NCBI RefSeq assembly: GCF_000759955.1
Contig: NZ_JNAL01000014.1
Span: forward strand, 1 to 64,000
DNA: 64,000 nt
Origin: Prochlorococcus marinus str. MIT 9201
GTDB lineage: Bacteria; Cyanobacteriota; Cyanobacteriia; PCC-6307; Cyanobiaceae
Direction: 5' to 3'
Each line of letters opens with the position of its first letter. Positions within the stretch are counted from its first letter, which is position 1. A program made the translations under genes and the position numbers. Below are positions 59,233-64,000 of the stretch, in pieces. The notes below the pieces were generated by a model that was not told the DNA's origin, did no database searches, and was given only the letters and a program-made list of their open reading frames with translations.

Positions 59233-59562
59233 TCAGCACTCATTCAGAATAGATTCCCATCTTTGTTGACTCGCTCTTATTGATTGCATTGGTGGATTAG
59301 AACCCTCTATTTCAAAAGCCTTAATTAATGATTTATTAGCTAATAATCCTAGTCTTGCAGCCTCTCTTTGCCTGGAACATACTTTCTTTCTTGATCCCTC
59401 TTTTAGACTGTTTTCGATTTCTTTAAGAATCTGGCTAGCTTCATTCGATTTAGAATAAAAGTCATTCATATAAACATCAAGTGCTGTTTCAGCAATAATT
59501 TCTACTGGAGAGATGATTGTGACTAGGCACACTATAAAACTTACAAATACAAATATTTTCAT
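59233..59562 (-). CDS. Secreted or periplasmic small hypothetical protein
   Basis: 109 residues. A signal-like hydrophobic start (about 1-24, ending VEIIAETA) is followed by a helical body with conserved-looking KKVCSRQREAARLGLLANKS and two cysteines (about residues 62 and 109), which may form a disulfide. Not recognised otherwise. 7 bp after the membrane protein gene at 59570. Confidence 0.65.
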   Translation of the reverse strand: MKIFVFVSFIVCLVTIISPVEIIAETALDVYMNDFYSKSNEASQILKEIENSLKEGSRKKVCSRQREAARLGLLANKSLIKAFEIEGSNPPMQSIRASQQRWESILNEC

Positions 59563-59569
59563 AAGAAAT

Positions 59570-60154
59570 TTAAGTAAATTTTTTGTCAGATCTTTTTAAT
59601 ACTAAATAAAAGGTAAGAACGCTTATTGTTCCAGATGGACCTATTAAAATATGCCAAAATTGATTGCCACTAATTGAGAGATTTGTTCCAAAGAAAGTTG
59701 TAAAAAAAATACCAAATATTGGATAAAGGATAAAGAGCCAATCTTTAAAAACTCTTTGCCAATTTATTATTAGAAAAATACTTATGATTATTTGAAAAAG
59801 AAGAGCAATTGTTTTATTAAATAAAATATATGAGATTATTGAACATAAAGAAATGCAAAAGTTAGTTGTTTGAATAAATTTATTTTTTATGACTGAAATG
59901 GATAAACATGTTAGGCCTAAAGATAAGAAAGAATAAAATAACCAATTAAACAAAGAGGAATGATCTACATAAATCCAGGATGTTTGTGTATGATCAATCA
60001 TTTCAGCAATCGAAGCTAATCCTAAAAAAATAAAACCGAAAGGTATCAATTTGTGCTTACTTATATGTTTAAATTTAGTGAACGATCTAATTCCCAATAA
60101 TATTGGGATAATTGCCGCTTGCAAATGGGCCAATAGTAAAATAAAAAAAAACAA
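59570..60154 (-). CDS. Multi-spanning membrane protein of unknown function
   Basis: 194 residues, about six to seven hydrophobic segments covering nearly the whole chain, with conserved-looking MIDHTQTSWIYVDHSSLFNW between helices and a C-terminal FWHILIGPSGTISVLTFYLV. No family recognised. It heads a minus-strand pair with the small secreted protein downstream. Confidence 0.65.
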   Translation of the reverse strand: MFFFILLLAHLQAAIIPILLGIRSFTKFKHISKHKLIPFGFIFLGLASIAEMIDHTQTSWIYVDHSSLFNWLFYSFLSLGLTCLSISVIKNKFIQTTNFCISLCSIISYILFNKTIALLFQIIISIFLIINWQRVFKDWLFILYPIFGIFFTTFFGTNLSISGNQFWHILIGPSGTISVLTFYLVLKRSDKKFT

Positions 60155-60208
60155 AATAAATTCTCAAACTTAATTCATCTAAAATTCAAATAAAAAATAA
60201 CTTTCAAG

Positions 60209-60409
60209 TTATCTTAGTAGAGAAAGATACCATTGCCCGATCACTACAATTAATATTGTAAGAACAAAAGGGAAAGCAGGATATCTTGTTTGGAAATTAG
60301 CTGGTGGCCAAGGCGACCAAGATATTAATCTTCCTTCAGGTTCCTTTGGAATAAACTTCTTTTTCGATTTTTTTGATTTTAAATTATCTGTGGCGAATCC
60401 TTTACTCAT
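60209..60409 (-). CDS. Small single-helix membrane protein, 66 residues
   Basis: The N-terminal 40 residues are basic and polar, with a Pro/Trp-rich SWSPWPPANFQTRYPAFPF segment, followed by one membrane helix (about 45-63). No domain recognised. It is 54 bp upstream of the membrane-protein gene at 60154 on the same strand. It is the last recognisable core-type gene before the restriction region. Confidence 0.6.
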   Translation of the reverse strand: MSKGFATDNLKSKKSKKKFIPKEPEGRLISWSPWPPANFQTRYPAFPFVLTILIVVIGQWYLSLLR

Positions 60410-60484
60410 TACTAAATAAAATCTATTTTAACAAGATCCCAATAAAAGGGCGTTTATATAATCCGTATGACTTTAAATTACTTT

Positions 60485-60610
60485 TTAATAGAACGGAGGG
60501 GGTGTTATTAAATTTTTGTCCATAAGGGACAACATAGTACTGATAGCAACAACTTTCTCAAGAAAAGATAAATCTTCACCCAACATTTCACCCAACACTT
60601 TTTTAAGCAA
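60485..60610 (-). CDS. Possible small ORF, 41 residues
   Basis: A continuous minus-strand frame from TTG 60610 to TAA 60485; a GTG at 60598 or ATG at 60586 are alternative starts. The peptide ends MDKNLITPPPFY and contains VLGEMLGEDLSFLEKVVAIS, coded partly by a 12-bp direct repeat. The opposite-strand sequence has a local GC-rich patch. No known domain and no strong ribosome-binding site. It may be a real small protein or the leftover of a larger gene. Confidence 0.35.
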   Translation of the reverse strand: MLKKVLGEMLGEDLSFLEKVVAISTMLSLMDKNLITPPPFY

Positions 60611-60624
60611 AAATTTGTTGTTTT

Positions 60625-61335
60625 TTATCTAATTAAGAGGGTGCCATTTTCTTTTAACCATTTCTTATGCTCTTTATAAGAAGGATCAAACTTTTCAACT
60701 TCATGCCAAAACTTCGGTGAATGATTCGATTGGACCATATGACAAAGTTCATGAATAACGACATAGTCAACAATTGAATGTGGTGCTTTTATAAGGTGCC
60801 AATTAAAGGTTAATCTTCCTTTTTTATCGCAAGAACCCCATCTTGATTTATAGTTTTTGACTTTTATTTCTCTAGGAGAGACCCTAATAATTTCTGAATA
60901 CTTAATGACTTTATCTTCCAATCTTTTGTATGCCTCTTGGATATACCATTTTTCGATATAAGTTTTAATTCTAAATTTTCTTACATCACCTTTTTCCGAC
61001 GCTCGTACATTTGTAGAAAGATAATCACCATCTAATTTAGTTCCAACTCTTCCTCCTTCTACAACTTTTAACTTTAAATTCTTACCAAAAAGAGAAAAAG
61101 ATTCGCCACTAACAAATTCTCTTTCTTTACTTTTTGGTCTGCTTTGTAATTGAACTACTTTATTTCTGATCCATCTTTTTTTGGTTTCTAAAATTTCTGC
61201 AATTTTTCCATCTCTTACTCTATTTGGGACTCTTATTTGAAGTTCATCTCCAATAATATGGAGTGCTGAGGTTTTTCTTTTGGATCGAAGAACTTCTACT
61301 TTTAATCCAAATAACTCCTTTGGAATTGCACTCAT
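60625..61335 (-). CDS. YgjP-type zinc metallopeptidase
   Basis: 236 residues. The zinc motif is HELCH at residues 195-199 in VVIHELCHMVQSNHSPKFW, with His205 nearby, typical of the YgjP/DUF45 family; an earlier YKSRWGSCDKKGRL is also diagnostic. Such genes often sit beside type I restriction genes; the role is not known. ATG at 61335 overlaps the hsdR stop by 4 bp. Confidence 0.82.
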   Translation of the reverse strand: MSAIPKELFGLKVEVLRSKRKTSALHIIGDELQIRVPNRVRDGKIAEILETKKRWIRNKVVQLQSRPKSKEREFVSGESFSLFGKNLKLKVVEGGRVGTKLDGDYLSTNVRASEKGDVRKFRIKTYIEKWYIQEAYKRLEDKVIKYSEIIRVSPREIKVKNYKSRWGSCDKKGRLTFNWHLIKAPHSIVDYVVIHELCHMVQSNHSPKFWHEVEKFDPSYKEHKKWLKENGTLLIR

Positions 61336-64000
61336 TTGAATTTCACCCTTGCAAGTTCCATAAATCTCTCAATAACTATTTTCCTAAGATCAGGATCATC
61401 AAATTCATCTTCAATCATTGCTCTTCTTATATTTCTCTGCATTGTTTTTATCTCATCTTGCTTTAAGAAGAAACCCACAATCTTTGATGATTCTTCAAAT
61501 TGATTTACCAGTTTTTTAACTAGAGATAATATTCTTTCGTGAACTTCATCAGAGAAAGTTTCTTCTCCAAAAGATTTAACTACTTCGGCATTCAAAATAT
61601 TGTAAAAAGCAAATTCAGTTTCATTTAATCCAAGATCTTTTGCTTTCTCACCTTTTTCTTTTTCTAAACCATCTCTAAAAAGTAAAAGTTGACGAACAAG
61701 TTCATCCCACTTCTCCTCATAATTTCCAATTATTTCGTTTAATCGTAAAGATAAAGATTGATAGTATTCTGGGTCATCATCAATTTTGAGTTTTATATGT
61801 GCCTTAATTGCATGTTCAATTTCTGATGCTTTAACTTCATCACCTTTTATCTCATCAATAGTATTAATAAACGATTCATCAAATAATTTCGTTGGAGGAA
61901 CACGAGGATCAATTCCTGATGCAAAAACATGATCTTCGATTAATTTCTTAACTTTCTCACCAGAACCAAGAATATTTAATTGCTCATCTCGATATCTATT
62001 TCTTGCGCCAATTGCAATTTTCCCAAGCGATTTTAAATCTTTAATAAAAGGAGATGCTGCTTTATCGGGAAGAACAATTTCCATTTGTTTTGAGAAACTT
62101 CTAAAGTCAATTTCAAACTGCTGACGTTTTAAATCATCTTTCAAAAGTGAGATGCATTTTTCTAAATCTGAAATTTCAACATCTTTAAAATGATTTATCA
62201 CTCTTGTATGTGTTGCCTCTAGTTTCGGAATCTCATCAGTTAAATTTCTCAGTGCACCTTTAACATCAGTTGCAGAGAAAACTTCCAATGCTTCTTTTAG
62301 ATAATCCGTTAATCCATAGTAATCAACTATATAACCGATAAATTTCTTTGCCTTTGTTCGATTAACTCTTGCAATTGCCTGTAATAGAGAATGATCAGTT
62401 AATTTTCGATCTAGGTACATTACCTGACAAATAGGAGCATCAAATCCTGTAAGTAACATATCTTTTACGATCAAGATTGATAAAGAACTTTCAATTAATG
62501 GTTTCTTGAAATTCTCAATTGCTTTTTGATGCTCAGTTTTATTTGTCCATTGCATCATCTCAGGCGGATCATTATGATCTCCAGAAATAATTACAGCAGA
62601 ATCAGGTGCATCAGGTATTTCATCTAATTTCTTTTTATAAGTAACTGCTGCTTCTCTACTAGAAGTCACAATCATAACTTTGAATCCGTTTGGCATTATC
62701 TTTTCTCGATAGTGTTCAACAAGATCAAGAGCAACCCATTCGATTCTTTTAGGTGCCTCTAAAACTGCACGTTCAGTTCCATACTTCTTCTTTATTGCAT
62801 TCTTTTCTTCAGGAGTTTTATCTTTAAAATATCTTTCAAATAATGCATCTAAAGAATCACCAGTAACTTTGGTGATTGCTTCTCTTCCTTCATAAAGTAT
62901 TTGTAAAGTTGCCCCATCTGCAACTGCTTGTTCAATAGTGTATTGATCAATATATGCTCCAAATTCATTAACTGTTTTTTGTGATGAAATTAAGGGTGTT
63001 CCTGTAAATGCAATCTTTGGTGCATTAGGCAATGCAGTATTAATAGCAGCACCTAAAGTTCCATATTGAGTCCTATGTGCCTCATCAGTTAAAACTATTA
63101 TGCGATCTGAATCATTTAAACAAGAGAAATCCAAATCATCCTCTTCAAGTTTCTGAATAGTTGAAGTAACTAAATCTGATGAATCTTTGCGAAGTAATTC
63201 TTTTAATTCAGAAACAGATTTTGCATTTAAAACAGTTTCTCCTTGCGCTCCTCTAAATGTATTTGTGAGTTGCTTATCAAGTTGTGTTCTATCGGTAAGG
63301 AAAACTAATTTGTAATCACTTAATAAAGGATCTCGTCTTATTTTTTGGGTAAGAAAAACCATAGTTAATGACTTACCTGATCCTTGCGTATGCCAAATAA
63401 CTCCTCCTTTTTGTTTTCGATCTCCTGCGGTTTTCAATCTTGAAATTGTCTTTTGAACTGCTCTAAATTGTTGATATCGTGAAATCTTTTTAATTTTTCT
63501 ACCATCTTCTACTTCAAAGATCGTGAAGTTCTGAATAATATCTAAAAACTGTTGAGGTTTTAGTAAACCTTCAATAAGAATTTGTTGTGAATTTGGATTT
63601 TCTCCTATTGTAATTTTTTCTGTAGGGAAAGGATCTTTCCATTCCAAATAATATTCATAGGATGATGAAATTGTTCCAACTCTTGCGCCATCTCTGTGAG
63701 TTGAAATCATTACTTGGTTGTAATGAAATAGTTTCTGACATCCTTCATTATTTTCTGGATTTCTTAAATTTGCATAACGCAATAATTGATTAATTCCTGC
63801 CTCCATTGGATCAGTTATATATGGAGATTTACATTCGATAACTCCTAGAGGTAACCCATTAACAAAAAGAATAATATCAGGAATTATATTTTGTATTGGA
63901 CCTTTAATCTTAAATTGATTAACGCAAAGGAATTCATTTTTTTGAATATTTTCAAAGTCGATTAATTTAACGGTTTGTCCTCTACGACCTTTACCAAGAT
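61332..64000 (-). CDS. hsdR: Type I restriction enzyme R subunit (HsdR), 5' part missing
   Basis: Motor and nuclease subunit of a type I restriction-modification system. The frame runs on from the right edge; 888 codons plus stop are visible, and the first codon lies outside, so the ATG at 63806 is internal. Seen: the nuclease motif GLPLGVIECKSP around 63820-63855, with the partner Asp in the PDIILF segment; Walker A HTQGSGKSL at about 63376-63402; DEAH box LTDEAHRTQYG near 63060-63095; and helicase motif ARVNRT near 62370. hsdM and hsdS are expected beyond the edge. Confidence 0.9.
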   Translation of the reverse strand, partial: LGKGRRGQTVKLIDFENIQKNEFLCVNQFKIKGPIQNIIPDIILFVNGLPLGVIECKSPYITDPMEAGINQLLRYANLRNPENNEGCQKLFHYNQVMISTHRDGARVGTISSSYEYYLEWKDPFPTEKITIGENPNSQQILIEGLLKPQQFLDIIQNFTIFEVEDGRKIKKISRYQQFRAVQKTISRLKTAGDRKQKGGVIWHTQGSGKSLTMVFLTQKIRRDPLLSDYKLVFLTDRTQLDKQLTNTFRGAQGETVLNAKSVSELKELLRKDSSDLVTSTIQKLEEDDLDFSCLNDSDRIIVLTDEAHRTQYGTLGAAINTALPNAPKIAFTGTPLISSQKTVNEFGAYIDQYTIEQAVADGATLQILYEGREAITKVTGDSLDALFERYFKDKTPEEKNAIKKKYGTERAVLEAPKRIEWVALDLVEHYREKIMPNGFKVMIVTSSREAAVTYKKKLDEIPDAPDSAVIISGDHNDPPEMMQWTNKTEHQKAIENFKKPLIESSLSILIVKDMLLTGFDAPICQVMYLDRKLTDHSLLQAIARVNRTKAKKFIGYIVDYYGLTDYLKEALEVFSATDVKGALRNLTDEIPKLEATHTRVINHFKDVEISDLEKCISLLKDDLKRQQFEIDFRSFSKQMEIVLPDKAASPFIKDLKSLGKIAIGARNRYRDEQLNILGSGEKVKKLIEDHVFASGIDPRVPPTKLFDESFINTIDEIKGDEVKASEIEHAIKAHIKLKIDDDPEYYQSLSLRLNEIIGNYEEKWDELVRQLLLFRDGLEKEKGEKAKDLGLNETEFAFYNILNAEVVKSFGEETFSDEVHERILSLVKKLVNQFEESSKIVGFFLKQDEIKTMQRNIRRAMIEDEFDDPDLRKIVIERFMELARVKFK

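Noticed and set aside
60491-60505. GC-rich patch resembling the end of a tRNA-Ser gene, a possible attachment site
   Set aside because: No T-arm or cloverleaf could be traced around it, and no integrase is nearby.

Overview
The window looks like a stretch of chromosome from a high-light type Prochlorococcus. It is very A+T rich, genes are packed with a few bases between them, many genes start with TTG or GTG, and it carries a Pcb antenna gene of the Prochlorococcus type, a CrtL-family lycopene cyclase, solanesyl diphosphate synthase and many short proteins known only from picocyanobacteria. No strain can be named from the sequence alone. No tRNA, rRNA, insertion sequence, integrase or CRISPR array was seen.

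Layout. 1-6591: a minus-strand run in transcription order (small Arg-rich protein, trpS, thrS, glk, thrB, ndhD; ndhD is cut by the left edge). 6757-11833: a plus-strand run with a DUF697 membrane protein, a manganese-type ABC transporter (mntC, mntA, mntB) and a DUF4336 protein. 11840-22031: housekeeping genes on both strands (lepB, menD, menB, glgA, murF, glmU, an MnmC-like methyltransferase, aroA). 22097-28665: a plus-strand run with comB, a nitrilase, a cell-wall amidase, murI, sds and acs. 28662-33292: DUF1350, a DnaQ-like exonuclease, an unusual repeat protein, hisS and several small proteins. 33624-42557: pcbA with a clear terminator, a GltS-like transporter, crtL, a protochlorophyllide-reductase-like protein, mscS and an isochorismatase. 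42716-50178: a Fur regulator, the ArsS radical SAM enzyme, a glucosylglycerol-phosphate phosphatase homologue with an unrecognised dehydrogenase-like partner, and the methionine pair metY-metA. 50183-60409: a SulP transporter, a BBE-type flavoprotein, cbiX, a GMC oxidoreductase, a lumenal pentapeptide protein, a ribbon-helix-helix/GIY-YIG-like gene pair, gloA, a Tic20-like protein and small membrane proteins. 60485-64000: a possible small ORF, a YgjP-type metallopeptidase and a type I restriction subunit (hsdR) cut by the right edge. This last part is the only one that looks like accessory DNA.

How the genes fit together. Most genes supply core phototroph functions: manganese uptake for photosystem II, phylloquinone (menD, menB), plastoquinone side chain (sds), carotenoids (crtL), light harvesting (pcbA), glycogen (glgA), peptidoglycan (murF, murI, glmU, amidase), and aromatic amino acids, threonine and methionine. 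The least ordinary signals are: an exact-period 80-bp tandem duplication across the convergent ends of fur and arsS; the arsS/StpA-like/dehydrogenase-like cluster, which could be an arsenosugar branch; a DNA-binding plus GIY-YIG-like operon with a palindromic candidate operator; a protein with six tandem 10-residue hydrophobic repeats; and a cluster of DnaA-box-like 9-mers in the longest gap without any gene call.
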